A stretch of 64,000 nucleotides of DNA from Motacilla alba alba (Eukaryota; Chordata; Aves; Passeriformes; Motacillidae). The DNA is taken from positions 3,205,501-3,269,500 of the forward strand of contig NC_052028.1 in the NCBI RefSeq assembly GCF_015832195.1, read 5' to 3'. A program made the translations under genes and the position numbers. This document shows, one piece after another, positions 33,666-45,299 of the stretch; positions within the stretch are counted from its first letter, which is position 1, and every line of letters starts with the position of its first letter. Under the pieces are notes generated by a model. That model saw only the letters and a program-made list of their open reading frames with translations. It searched no databases and had not been told where the DNA came from.

Positions 33666-33765
33666 CCCATCCCATCCCATCCCATCCCATCCCATCCCAT
33701 CCCATCCCATCCCATCCCATCCCATCCCATCCCATCCCATCCCATCCCATCCCATCCCATCCCAT
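33666..33765. repeat. (CCCAT)20 microsatellite
   Basis: Exactly 20 uninterrupted copies of CCCAT (ATGGG on -), followed by CCCTTCCCTT. No stop codon occurs in several frames, which creates spurious Gly-Trp-Asp-Gly-Met open frames on - and Ser-His-Pro-Ile-Pro frames on +. Confidence 0.97.
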
Positions 33766-33839
33766 CCCTTCCCTTCCCGTGGCTGCTGGGGGTCACAGAA
33801 GCCTGGCCCAAGCCCTACCGAGGACAGACGGACAGGCAA

Positions 33840-34833
33840 GCACTGTGGTGCGTGGCCACGCAGGGGACACTGGTCCTGGTCACATTAACACCGGGGTTTT
33901 CCCAGTGCCGGCAGATTTTTGGCTCTGAAAACAGCCATTCTCAGACCAGAGAATGTTGCCCTTCAGATGGGAGCTGAAATGCAGAGCAAGCCAGGCTCCA
34001 GGGGGGAATTATTCCTGCTCCACCCATGTTCTCCCACATTTCGTCCCCTGGCCAGCCCTGTGGTGTCATCTCAAATCCATGCCCAGCCCCTGGTGGGACA
34101 GGATCCTTCAGCCTCAGCACCTGGGATGGGCACACCTGCCCAATGGTCCCTCCTCACCAGCCCTCACCACCAGGAGAGCAGAGCCAGATGGGGCTTTCCA
34201 AACCTCTCCTGCCTGTCCACACAAACAAGGAGACAGAAAGGTCAGAGCAACCCTGATTTTAAAAACAGACGTGCCAGTTACATGATTTCCACTGGAAATA
34301 TCAAAGTTACTTATGGGAAGAGCTAATTTGGGCACACTTGAGTCAGGAGCCCTGGGGAAATGACGGTGACCGTGCTGGCCTCCTCCTGGCCACTGTGGCA
34401 GCCAGGTCATTGCCTCCTGCCCAGCACTCCACCCCCGTGCTCCTGCCCCCAGGTGTTGCACGCTCAGCCTCAGCAGGCAGCAGGGATTTGGGATCCTGAG
34501 GAGGATGCTGAGGGCCGCCTGAGCACGGCTGTGTTTTATGGAGGGCGTGGAGAAGCCTGCGATGTGTAGGGTAAAGTCTGGCTCATGGCTGTACGTGGGC
34601 CAGCAGCCAGCAATGCTGAGGGCACAGGAGGAGGAGGTGATGCCCTGTGACCTCCCATGGTCGTGAGGCCTCTGAGGACAAGCACGTGGCTGGTCCCTCC
34701 CCTGGGGGATCCCACCTGGACGCATTTCCCTCCGTTCCACATGCCCTCTTCCCATCATCGCCGCTGCAGCTGAGCCTTGACCAAGACATTGTGGAGGTGA
34801 ACCATGCTCACCCTGTCTTGCAGAAAGGACTTG
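33840..34833. other. Unique non-genic DNA
   Basis: An AT-richer patch at 34245-34335 is the only contrast. No gene supported. Confidence 0.45.
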
Positions 34834-35004
34834 GGCCCTGGAACAGGCTGCCCAGGGAAGCGGTGGAGCGCCATCCCTGGAAGTGTTAAATGACCGGTGG
34901 GTGTGGCACTTGGGGACATGGTAAACACAGTGGTGTGGGGGTAATGGTAGGACTTGGTGTCCTTAGAGGGCTTTTCCAGCCTGCAGGATTCTGTGATCCT
35001 GTGA
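34834..35004 (+). mobile_element. CR1 LINE, 3' fragment (second subtype)
   Basis: Sense CR1 3' end of the subtype with GGAACAGGCTGCCCAGGGAA, ATCCCTGGAAGTGTTAAATG, GTGTGGCACTTGGGGACATG, GAGGGCTTTTCCAGCC and a GATTCTGTGATCCTGTGA terminus. Differs from the copies at 8.3 and 22 kb, so at least two CR1 subfamilies are present. Confidence 0.9.
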
Positions 35005-35779
35005 CTCTCACAGGCTGCCTTCTCTGTTCTCCTGGTCTCCTTTGCCCAGCTCCAGCACCCTGAGAAGAAATCACCCCCTGACTTTGCCAGGCTGGAGCAG
35101 TGCCCAGAACCCACAGAACGCAGCCCTTCCCCTCTGCCCTTAACAGACAGCAGCAGCAACACGAGGTGGATGCTGTGGAAGGGGCTGACAGACCTGACTC
35201 TGGGGGTGGAAGAAGCTGTCCCCCCTTGGTCACCTGAACGCCACCCGCCGTGTCAGCCCTGCACTGATCTGCAGCCTCGGATGGATTGTGACATGACAAA
35301 AGGACCAGCTCTGTCCAGGCCACTCTTCCTCCTGATAGGAAGCTTTGGAGCTGAGCAAAACCAGGATGTGTCTCACATCACATCCGTAACCACCTAAAAC
35401 CTCCAAGACCTCTCTCCTCACTTTATCTTCAAGGGACTCTTCAACAGCAGGGTTCAGCTGCAAGGGCAGCCCCCAGCTCTTGGGTGAGCTGAGGTGTGAG
35501 GGTCCCATCGAGGTCTTTGGGGAGCCAGCCTGTGCAGCCAGCTGAAGAGCAGGAGCACGGGGCTGCACTCACCCTCTGCTCCTGCCGCCAGAGAAGCCAC
35601 CTCTTCCCCAGGAAACCCTCTGGCACCTGGCTGGGGACGGGCCAGCAGCCCTTCCCCCTGCCCTGTCCCACCTGCTTGCTCTCCTTGGCCGGAAGCTTCC
35701 CTGCACTCTCCACGCTCTGGGGACACTTCCACAGCCCCCCAGGGACGTCTGGCAGCGACACAACTGCTGTGTGGAGGAG
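35005..35779. other. Unique non-genic DNA
   Basis: Nothing recognised. Confidence 0.45.
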
Positions 35780-36400
35780 AGTCAGGCCCGAAGCTCTGAC
35801 GTGTAGCTCCATTTCTTCCGGGGCAAACGCAACCGAAGAAATCACGGCAAAGAGCCAGCCTGGAGTTGGATGGGAACAGACCACCATCTCCTTACCTAGG
35901 AAGACCAACTGGACTTGTCAAGAGGAAAGAAATTCATCTACATCTCACACATATGGTCTCATCCTAATGGATATGTATGAGCAGAAGGGAAGAAGAATAA
36001 CCTTCTGGTTAGGCTAAGGGCTTGGCAGTTGAGATTTCGCGATGCTATTCTCAGCGCTGTCCACACCTTGCTCCGAAGCCTTAGAAAACTCTTTATCCAT
36101 CCTCAGGCCTCACGTTCCCATCTGGAAACGGGGCCCATACCTATTTTGTGCTCGTTGCAAAGGAGAGAGGAGGGACGCTTGGGATGCATCTCCCTCCTCA
36201 AGCGGCTCTTGTTTTGAGTTAAGGAGAGCAGGGAAGAATGAAGAGCCACGAGGCATCTCTGGGAAAGCTCCAGCGCTGCTGAAGGCTGCCTGGAAAACTC
36301 AAACTTCAGCCGAAAGAGGGAAAATGGTCTTCTCCCAGCACTCTGGGGCAGCACAGCTCATCACCTCGGGTAACCCGGAGCAAACGGGAGCTATCAGAGC
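35780..36400. other. AT-richer unique segment, possible conserved block
   Basis: Contains ATCACGGCAAAGAGCC near 35843, GGTCTCATCCTAATGGATATG near 35955 and CTGGTTAGGCTAAGGGC near 36003. No repeat, no splice-supported frame. It may be a conserved element, but the motif content is less striking than elsewhere. Confidence 0.25.
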
Positions 36401-36634
36401 ATGCTTTCATCCTCGTGACCCAGCCCAGACGCTTCCTGGGCCCCACGTCTTCCAGGAGGGATACATGGATGGGCAGTGCCCGAGCTGAGGGGAGTGCCCA
36501 GAGGCCCCTGCCAGGCTGCCAGCCAGGCAGGAGTCAGTGGCCTGTGCTGGGCAGGTGTCACCTGTCAGCAAACCTGCTCGAGGAGGACGGCGCTCAGTGC
36601 TGGGACTGGCAGTGGCCATGGCCGTGCCTGAGGG

Positions 36635-36775
36635 ACTCCAGGGGATGAGGTGCTCCATGGAAGAAGGTGTCCTAGGAGCCTTGAGGTGCTCCAGGAGAAG
36701 AGGTGCCCTAGGTGACCCCAAGGGATGAGGTGCTCCAGGTGCCCAGGGATGCTCCACAGGACAAGGTTCCCCAGA
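36635..36775. repeat. GATGAGGTGCTCCAGG tandem array
   Basis: Three to four diverged units of about 30-40 bp sharing GGGATGAGGTGCTCCA and a GGTGCCCTAGG variant. Confidence 0.65.
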
Positions 36776-37734
36776 GGCTGAGACGTTCAGAGGCTCACAG
36801 CGTTTGGCCAGGCTGGAACTGGGAGATGTCACTGCCTTTCCAGAGGTGGACAAGGTGTCTCCCCACCAATTCCCCAATGCTGGAAATCTCAGAGTTTAGC
36901 TGTGCCCATGCTGGACAGAATCACCCACCTCCAGCCCAGCATGGGGGGTCACCCCATTGTCCCTGCCCCAACTTTCCCAGTCCTGGGATTGCCACAGACC
37001 CGTGGGTGAACCGAGGATGTCCTGTTCATCCTGCCTCCTCCAGCTCCCCGATCCAGCACTGGCTGGGACCCTGTTCCCTGAACAGATGCCAGCACGGGTT
37101 CCCTCCTCCATCTCCTCCTCCTCCCTCAGGGCATTTCTGCAGGAGCCCCAGCCCTGCAAGGAGAACACAGAGCAGCCAGAGCAGCTGTAAATCCTTCCCT
37201 GCAGCCCAGGGCTCTGCCAAGCTCTCCCTTCCACCCAAATTTATGGAAAAGCAGGTCCCTGCCAGCGAGGCACAGCACAATTGTGAGGTGGAACAGGCAG
37301 TGCTCGCCAGCTGCAGCAAGGGCTCCTGCAGGCTTTTCTTCCTCTTCCTCAGGCTGTCACCCTCGGCAGCCTGGGGACAGGCACATCCCTGCACAGACAG
37401 AGCAGCCCCAGCACAGCTTTTCCCCCCTCAACCTGTCACACTCCCCAGCCTGAGCCCCCTGGGAGCGCCCCATACCTCGGGCAGGAGCGTGAGACCCTCT
37501 ATGGACAGGCACAGCCGGGCTCAAACTCCCCCTGGTGCCACCCCTTCCCCTGGTGCCCCCAGTGCTGGCAGGAGCGTCAGCCCAGCTGTAGAAGGGAGAG
37601 GATGAAGGGCTCAGGGAGGGAGACAAGAGCCAGAAGCTGAGCATCACTGGAGATTTTTTCCAGGTAGCAAAGGTCAGCCATGTGCCAGCCCCTTCCTCCG
37701 CTGTCGCGGCAGAGGTAGCGCTGACAGTAGAGCC
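36776..37734. other. Unique non-genic DNA
   Basis: Nothing recognised. Confidence 0.45.
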
Positions 37735-37870
37735 CAGTATTTGCATTTCCTGATGGCTGCGTGCTGAAATTTGCAGTTTTAATGGTGCATTAATGCTGGC
37801 TCCTGCATTTCATTACTTCTGAGAGCGAGAAAAGGCACAGAGTGAAAATAGAAATTCAATTCAGCCAGGC
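37735..37870. promoter_or_regulatory. POU/homeodomain motif cluster (enhancer candidate)
   Basis: Within about 130 bp: a perfect octamer ATTTGCAT at 37739-37746, an ATTTGCAG variant near 37769, a perfect palindrome GCATTAATGC at 37787-37796 and a further TGCATTTCATTAC near 37804. AT-rich between GC-rich flanks, with no repeat or frame. Strong candidate for a POU/homeodomain-bound enhancer. Confidence 0.45.
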
Positions 37871-38489
37871 CAACCTGGCCACTGAGTGCTGGCTCCCACC
37901 AGGCACCCTTGCACACAGCTGTGAGCTGAGCCCAGCCGTGACACACAGCCACAGAAACCCCGGCAAAAAACTTATCCATGGGATGCCCCTTCCCAGGTAC
38001 AGAGGTGATCAGAAATCAGAACCCACTGAGCCAGCAGCCCAGGTGGGCTGCCCAGGATCCCCCCACAAACACAGGGATGCTTTGGACAGGTGACTTCCTG
38101 GCCACTTTCCTGTTTCTTGTCCTGTCCGCACAGTTTGCTTTTTGCCCAAATCAGACTCAGCTGCTGCTTCTTTACTGCATCCTGGACACAAATTTTTGGG
38201 CCTGAGCTTAAGCATAAAGCACTTGGAAACGTGGCCTGGAAGCACGGGGAAGAGGGGAGGCAGGACTTGCACAGGGGAGCCAGAGGGAGCACACACGGTG
38301 TGAGCACGAGTGCTGGGGGTGTCTGAAAGGAGGGATCAGGCAGGAAGAACCTCTGAGATGCTCATCATGGGTGAAAGCAGAGCTTGCTGCTGGCCACACT
38401 CCATGCAATGGGCTTTTTGAGATGAGTTTTGGGGGGTCCAGCACACCAATGACCAGCACCCTCCACATCCCTCTTGTTCAGTTCTGATT
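37871..38489. other. Unique non-genic DNA
   Basis: Nothing recognised. Confidence 0.45.
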
Positions 38490-38981
38490 CAGGGCCACTC
38501 ATGACAAGAAAGACACTGAGGGGCTGGAGTGAATCCAGAGAAGGAAAGGAGCTGGGGAAAGGTCTGGAGCACAAGATGAGGAGCAGCTGAAGAACGGGGA
38601 GGCTCAGCCTGGAGAAAAGGAGGCTCAGGGGGACCTTCTCCCTCTCCACAAGTCCCTGATAGGAGGGTGCAGCCAGGCGGGAGTCAGGCTCTGCTCCCTG
38701 GCAGCTGGCAACGGGACAAGAGGAAATGGCCTCAAGTTGTGTTGGGGGCACTTTAGATTGGATATTAAGGAAAAATTCTTCACAGAAGAGGGGGTCAGGC
38801 ATTGGAACAGGCTGCCTAGGGAAGTGGTGGAATCCCTGTCCCTGGAAATGTTCAAAAGCCATGTGGCTGTGGCATTTGGGGACACAGGTTAGTGGTGGCC
38901 TCAGCAGTGCTGGGCCACTCAGTGGTGGACTCAGTGATCCTAGAGGGCTTTTCCAGCCTTAGCAATTCCATGATTCCCTGT
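38490..38981 (+). mobile_element. CR1 LINE, 3' fragment (second subtype)
   Basis: Sense CR1 of about 490 bp, same subtype as the copy at 34.8 kb. Its blocks include GGCTCAGCCTGGAGAAAAGG, GACAAGAGGAAATGGCCTCA, TTGGATATTAAGGAAAAATTC, GGAACAGGCTGCC, GGACACAGGTTAGTGGTGGC and a degraded ATTCCATGATTCCCTGTG terminus. The 5' part covers the ORF2 C-terminal coding region, without an intact frame. Confidence 0.94.
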
Positions 38982-39519
38982 GTCCAAGCCTGATCCAAGG
39001 GCACATGGATGAAGTCAAATACCCCAGGGCGCATGGAACACCCAGGCAGCATCATGGCATCTCCTGTGGCCTTCAGACCTGCAAACCTGTGTGTCCCTTC
39101 CCCTGTGCCCCTGAGGACCTCCATCAGCAGGGTGAGGTGCCTCTCCATCTCTCCCGTGTTTGACACCTGCAGAGGTCCCAGCCATCAGCTGGGCAAGAAT
39201 GGGGGCTTAGGCTGAGTGAATGTGACCCCCTGACCCCAAAACCCCATCCCTTCCACAGACTCTCCAGAGCCTCCATACCCCAATGTGAAAGTGACCCCAC
39301 CAACTCTGTCCCCCAGGCCAGGGAAGGCTTTCACCATCCCCATGGCTTTGGGGGTGGATCCATGGGGGTCCCTTCCCTCATCCATCTGCACCATCGGGTG
39401 ACTTTGCTGGTGTCCAGCCTGGAATCCCTGCTGGCGGTTCCAGACCTGGTTTCCATCTGCAGGGCCATCCAGCAGCTGGGTTTCGGCAGCGCCCCACTGC
39501 CCAGCCCTGCCTTTCCTGG
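38982..39519. other. Unique non-genic DNA
   Basis: Nothing recognised. Confidence 0.45.
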
Positions 39520-39965
39520 CCATAAAACCAACAGGGCAGTGGAAATAGTTCGGAAACACCTTTTACAGTTCTCTCAGCAGGGCTGCAGTTAACCCCTAAA
39601 GGGGCTGGCTGCCATCAGGAAAAACAATTTCATTCCAGCCAAATTATTTCACAGGAAAAAGCTGATTTTGGTGCCATTTTTACCGCTGATGACTTCAGCA
39701 TCGTCCCCTCGCACTCTGCCACCTTTTCCTGTTCTCGTGTTCTGCAGTGACCTGGAGCTCTGGCATTCTCGGGATCAAACGTTTTCCCTCGCCCCGCACT
39801 GAGCAGATTCAGTTCCTGGGGTGTCTCTGCTGAGCTGCCCTGGTTTGTGGGGCTGTGGTGCTGCTCCACCCCGGGTCAGGTTCGGGATGGCTGCTGAAAC
39901 CCGGCCCCTGCAGCCGCCCTCCGGCTATTTTCAAAGGCACCTACAGAGCATTAGGTCACAGAGAC
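39520..39965. promoter_or_regulatory. AT-rich enhancer-like block
   Basis: Includes CAGTTAACCCCTAAAGGGG near 39585, AAACAATTTCATTCCAGCC near 39620 (TEAD-like CATTCCA), AAATTATTTCACAGG near 39640 and GGATCAAACGTTTTCCCTCG near 39770. About 300 bp of lower GC with retained CpGs. Candidate conserved element. Confidence 0.35.
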
Positions 39966-40884
39966 TGAAATAGCAGATTCCGGTCCAAATCAGGGTGATG
40001 AGCACATTTTGTCCAGCCTCTGCCCAGGTCCCCAAGCATCCCAGCTTCTCCCAGCCTGGGGCCCTGTCACAGCTCCAGTGGGAGCACCCCGTGGGTGCCC
40101 GTGCCATACCACCGTGGGGCAGCTCATGGAGCCTCTCACTTTCAAGAGCACTTCCACCCCACTTCAGACCCCCCTGAAGAGTGCAGTACCTGCTGGGACC
40201 TCCCCTGCTGTCCAGGCACAGTGGGGCAGGAGGACACAATCCTCCAAAAGGGGGTTTGGGGTCCAGACAACCCTGGGATCCTTCTGCTCTGCACAAACCA
40301 CGCAGATGACATCTGAGGGGGTGAAGTTGGTGAGCTCAGCCCATCCGAGCTCCTCGTGCTGACCTCCAGCATGTCCCAGCCCCTCGGCCGCTCCTGGAGA
40401 CGGCAGCGCCAGGACGTGACATTCCCTCTGTTTTATCTTCACACATGGGCAGCTCTCAGCAAGCAGCAAAGGCCAAACTCTTTCACCACCTGGCACATAA
40501 GCTGGGGTAGCGAGAAAGGCAGGCTGAGAGTGCATGGGTCCCACAAGCATCCAGGAGAAGGCACACCTGGTCCCCAGGAACCAGCTGGAGCCCACCAGCA
40601 AGGTCCCAGGGAGGGACAGTCACTGAGCAGAGGTGGAAGCCAGGTTCCTTCAAGCAAAGCCTGGGCTGTGAGTTTGATTTGTGGCTCCCAGGGCAGCCAG
40701 GCCCTCATCCCCGGAGCGGCGCTTTGGTGCTGCCTTGGCCACTGCACTCTCCTGGGCCAGCCTGGGCAGGGACACAGAGACTGGCAGATGCTCCACAGAG
40801 ATCTCACTGGAGACACTCACTCCACTCATGGATCATCCCAAATATCCATCTCCAGTGTAGTCCTGAGGAGGACATCATTGAACT
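39966..40884. other. Unique non-genic DNA
   Basis: Nothing recognised. Confidence 0.45.
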
Positions 40885-41150
40885 ACAGAATGCTTTGGGT
40901 AGGAAGAGAATTTAAAAGTCATCCAGTTCCACAGGTAAGGAACCTTCCACTAGAACAAGTGTGTGCTGGTTTTGCTCCCACCCAGCCTGGCCTTGGCTAC
41001 TTCCAGGATGGGGCAGCCACAGCTTCTCTGGGCAACCTATGCCAGGGCCTCCCCACCCTCACAGGGAGGAATTTCTGCCCAATATTCATTCTAAAGCTCT
41101 CAGCTTGTAGTTTAAAACTGCCCCCCCTTGTCCTTTCATCGCCTCTGTCC
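40885..41150 (-). mobile_element. CR1 LINE, 3' fragment
   Basis: Antisense CR1. Read on -, it carries a recognisable stretch of the ORF2 C-terminus (a PVRVGRPWHRLPREAVAAPS peptide is still in frame) and then a diverged 3' tail ending at about 40885. The preserved frame here is a remnant, not a functional gene. Confidence 0.93.
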
Positions 41151-43228
41151 CCTGCTCCCCCAGGCTGGACCATCTCCCCACACTCCAGTTGGTGCCCTGG
41201 GATCCTCTCCACTAATGGCCCCCTCCTTCCTGAGGGCTCAGCATCCTCAACGGGTGCTTCAGAGGCAATCAAAAATTGCTATTTTTTGCCTCTGGGAGAA
41301 TTCAGCAGCAATTCAGAGAAGAGCCTGGGATTTGGGCCATCTGCATCCTGTCACACATGGCTTCACTGAGTCCCTAAATCATCCCGTGCCTCAGTTTCCC
41401 ACCTTTATATAGCAGAGAGGCCATTCCTTGGGTTGTCCCACTCTGTATCCTCCCTCTGGAAACCCTCTGGGTCAGAGGCTGCCTCTTGGTGTGGGGACTG
41501 ACTGCATCCTGGCTGCAGAAATGAAATTTTTGGGCATCCTGCTGCAGCTGAGGGATCTGTCTGCAGTTGGGATGCTCCTACCTTCACACAGACTGAGGGC
41601 CGGGCTCCCCTCGTTCAATTTCTTGGCACAGCAGTTTGCTTTCCCCTTTTAAAAGTGCAGCCTGTGCGTTTCCAGTAGCTGAGGGCTTGCCTGAATGCCC
41701 TGATTTTGGAAGGGGCTCAGTGAGGCCAGGGATGAACCAAGGGCCCTCTGGAGCTCAGAGGGAAGGAGGAGAGAAGGTACCACCAGGCAGGCTGGGGGGC
41801 AGGAGTGGCAGGAGTCTGGAGGTGTCACAGCAGAAGTCACAGTTGGGATGGCCACGATACACAGGGTGTTTCCATACAATATCAAAAAATCTCTAACCCC
41901 CACAGAGTAACATCAGGCCACTTCAGAAGGCTTCAAGCATCTGCCCATCTTGTTCTTCAGCCCAGCCTTTTATCCCCTCGTGTTGATGCAGTGCCCCTGT
42001 GTGCCCTCTGCTCCCTTTGGTGGTTTCAGTGCCCCTGGGCACTCCATGGCTCATTGCTGTCAGCGCTGTCACCTGCTTCTCACAGCTGTGCCCACTGGGG
42101 ATGGGGCTGGGCCAGTCCCACTCCCAATCACACAAACTGTGTGCCTACAGGAGGGACTGGTGGCCTTTGGAGAGGTGGGGTTATTCCCCAGCATCCCAGA
42201 CACTCCTGGGACCAGGAGAGCTTTACAGGCACCGAGTCACTCCAGCCCTTAAAACCCCAACGGTGCCAGGATCAATGGCAGGGCCAGAGGATGTGAGGAG
42301 CCTCCTCAGCCCTCACAAGTGCTGCTTCCAGTCACATTTCCCTCCCTTTCCTCTCCAGTCTCACTGAAAATCTTCTCCGCCTCCTTCTTGGCCCCTTCCA
42401 GAGCCCACATGGAGAGCAGGTCTCCAGGGTCTCCAGGAGAGCCCTGCAGCAGGGGCAGAGCAGGGATGGGTGCTCAGGGTTCCTGGGCCAGGGCTGCCTC
42501 TGCTCAGCTTCCCGAGGGACACCAGGCAGGCGGTGCCCAAGAAAGCAGCTCCATCCCTCCCCTGCACGTGCCCAAGGAGAGATGCTGGGCTCAGGGTGGC
42601 AGCAGGCAGCCCCCGTGCAGGGGAGGATGCGCAGTGAGCAGCGTGCAGGTTGCCCTCCATGGCCAGGCTCACTGCTGGCTGCAGGCCCAGGAGCCCTGGT
42701 TCCACTGGACCTCCTTTCACCTCCCCCAAAATTCCCCCCTCCCCACCTTGGAAAGGGCAAAGGTCTGGAGTGCAGATGAGGCACAGGAAGGTTCTGTGTC
42801 CTGATGGGATGTGGCAGGGAAGATGGAAAACCACCTGCCTTCTCTGAAACTGGCAGCAAAGTGGGGAACCACCTCCGAAATTTGGTGAGTCCCAGATCTC
42901 ACTGCCCATGGCTGGTGGTCAGTCTGAAGCCTGGAGCCCCACGGGGAGGGACGAGCAGGCTCCAGCAAAGCTGTCCTTCCCAGAGCCCATCTCCCAGGGC
43001 TCCAGTGGCCTGTCCCCACCATGGGGACACCCCAGCTGTGCGGGGGCAGGCAGAGGCAAAGCGCCCTGTCCCCTGTGGAACAGGGATGGAGGAGCTGCAG
43101 AGTTGCCATGGAGATTTCCTCCCTAGCAGATGCTCTGGGCAGGTGCAAGAAGAGGCTCTGCCCCCCTCGCTGTGCGGCACAATGCCAGCCAGATCCTGCA
43201 GAAACAGGAAGCCTCTGCAACCGCCCGC
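41151..43228. other. Unique non-genic DNA
   Basis: No gene or repeat family supported. Confidence 0.45.
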
Positions 43229-43638
43229 TGCCAGCCCAACGGCCACCCCTGTCACCCCTGCCCAACGGCCACCCCTGCCACCCCTATCACCCCTGCCACC
43301 ACTGCCCAACGGCCACCCCTGCCACCCCTGCTACCCCTGCCAGCCCAACAGCCACCCCTGTCACCCCTGCCCAACGGCCACCCCTGCCACCCCTGTCACC
43401 CCTGCCACCACTGCCCAACGGCCACCACTGCCACCCCTGCCACCCCTGCCACCACTGCCCAACGGCCACCCCTGCCACCACTGCCACCCCTGCCAGCCCT
43501 GCCACCACTGCCACCCCTGCCACCCCTGCCAGCCCAACGGCCACCCCTGCCACCCCTGCCACCCCTGCCATCCCTGCCAGCCCAACGGCCACCCCTGCCA
43601 CCCCTGCCCAACGGCCAGCACTGCCACCACTGCCACTG
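43229..43638. repeat. 9-bp minisatellite (CCACCCCTG)n
   Basis: About 410 bp of CCACCCCTG units interspersed with CCCAACGG and CCAGCCCAA variants. The period is mostly nine, so three-frame translation gives long His-Pro-Cys or Pro-Leu-Pro peptides on + and Gly-Val-Ala peptides on -. These frames are by-products. Little divergence between units suggests recent expansion. Confidence 0.95.
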
Positions 43639-44121
43639 GCCTCCCTGCCTCTGCCCATGTGGGGAAACTGAGTCACCTCCCGAGGCATCCCAAGCTCTTG
43701 GCCTCACCTCCCCCAGCACGTGTGACAATGGCATTTCTGGGGTGTTTCTACCTGCCCTTGGGACCTTCCAGCCCCTGTCACTGCCTGCTCGGGCTGCCAC
43801 CCATTGCCTCCTCATTGAGCAGAGGTCACACACAGCGTTACCCAAAATGTCGCCCACAGGCCCCCCATGCTGCCCGGGCACAGGCACGGTCCACACGGAC
43901 AGTGAGCATCTGCCAGCCTCCCCAGCCTGTCCCAGGACTGGAGGGGCACTGTTGGCCCCGGGGAGTGGCACAGGGCATCCATGAGACGAGTGATGCCATC
44001 CCAGGGTTGTGCTGCTGGGGACAGACACTCCACAGCTCTGAACCCATCCCGGAACACCCAGCCCTTCACCTTTCCTGCTGCTCCCAACAGTTCTTCTCTG
44101 CCCCCTGGTCCTTCCAGCTGC
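43639..44121. other. Unique non-genic DNA
   Basis: Nothing recognised. Confidence 0.4.
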
Positions 44122-44250
44122 TCACAGAATCATAGAATACGCAGAGTTGGAAGGAACCCACAAGGATCATCAAGTGCAGCCCCCAGCCCTGCACAGGACA
44201 CTGCAGCAATCCCACCGTGTTCTGAGAGCGTTACCTCCCTTCTCTTTAAA
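44122..44250 (-). mobile_element. CR1-type LINE, 3' fragment (third subtype)
   Basis: Antisense fragment starting with the CR1 3' signature TCACAGAATCATAGAATACG, followed by GAGTTGGAAGGAACCCACAA and GGATCATCAAGTGCAGC. The GGACCCACAAGGATCAT-type body differs from the other copies and marks a third subtype. Confidence 0.85.
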
Positions 44251-44720
44251 ACCACCCTCTGAAGTCCCCAACGCCACAGCATTAGACACCTAAAAATCCC
44301 CTTTCCCTGGGTTTTCCCCAAATGCCTCAAAAGCCACACGATGCCAGCAGTTAACAGCCGGCCAGAGCGCGGCTCGGCAGCAGCTCGGTCCCGGCCCGGA
44401 GCCGGCTTCCCGCGGGCTCTGCCCGGCCGTGTTTTCCCCGGGCTGCGCTGCCGGTTGCGAGGCGGTTGAGGCGGCAGTGGGAGGGTTCCGGGAGCGACAC
44501 CCACACAATCAAAAGCTGCTCTATCCAGCCGGGCCGAGCGTTTCCGTGGTAAGAGGAGCCGCTGGGTTGTGTACCTAGCGCAGGGGCTGCGTTTCCAAAC
44601 ACGCCGGGGTCACTGTGCCGCTCGCGCAGAGAGCCCGGAGCGGATAATGGAGGCAGTGTTTGCGCACATTTCGGCGCTATCGCGGAAATAACGCGAGCCT
44701 CACTCCTCCTGCAGCTGCAC
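44251..44720. promoter_or_regulatory. CpG-retaining block
   Basis: CpG-rich at 44340-44480 and then AT-richer with CpGs, including GCACATTTCGGCGCTATCG near 44663 and GCGGAAATAACGCGAGCC near 44682. Regulatory-like composition; no exon supported. Confidence 0.3.
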
Positions 44721-45299
44721 GGCCACCGGGGCACCCTCCCACGGGCACCTGGGGGGACCGCAGGCCTGGCCGTGCTGGGATAAAGCCAAAAGAAGCCCCC
44801 AGCTCCATGGGTCGGTCCTCTTCCCAAAAATCCAAAGGCATTGCGGGATTCTGCTGGGGCTCCTGGCAGCCCAGGGCTGGCAGACCTCTTGCTGCTGCAC
44901 TTGGTTAGCCATGGCAGCGAGTGGCACAAGGTCTCGGGTGGCAGTGCTGGGTGGGTGTCCCTCCGGGGTCCCAAAGGGGCTGCAGCGTCCTGAAGGACAC
45001 TCCCAGGGAGCAAAGGGCAGCAGGGATACCTGGTGTCACGCTGGGCGGTGTTGGGGGTGCTGGGGTGGCAGCAGTGGCGTGGGGTGCAGGGCAGTGCTGT
45101 GGCACAGGACAGCCTGGCACAGTCCCCAGAGCAGCACCCAGTGCCCCACATGGCACTGCCCAGTTTGGTGCTGGTGTGGTGCCGAGTGACCCTGTGCCTC
45201 TTCAGCACCTCGTTCAGAGCCTGGTGTGGCAATACCCAGCTGGCTGCAGCCACGGTGCTGCCCAGAATGGCACCCAGGATGGTTTTGTGCCCGCTTAAG
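44721..45299. other. Unique non-genic DNA
   Basis: GTG- and CAG-rich, a likely diverged outer flank of the repeat that starts at 45300; no gene. Confidence 0.4.

Noticed and set aside
33550..33839. Gly-Trp-Asp-Gly-Met repeat peptides on -
   Set aside because: Direct translation of (CCCAT)20; a microsatellite, not a gene.
40997..41272. Open frame on - ending in RLPREAVAAPS-type peptide considered as a gene
   Set aside because: It is the remnant of the CR1 ORF2 C-terminus inside a truncated retrotransposon.
42804..44135. 443-codon open frame on + (His/Pro/Cys-rich)
   Set aside because: Its body is the 9-bp minisatellite at 43229-43638; other frames are open across the same stretch.
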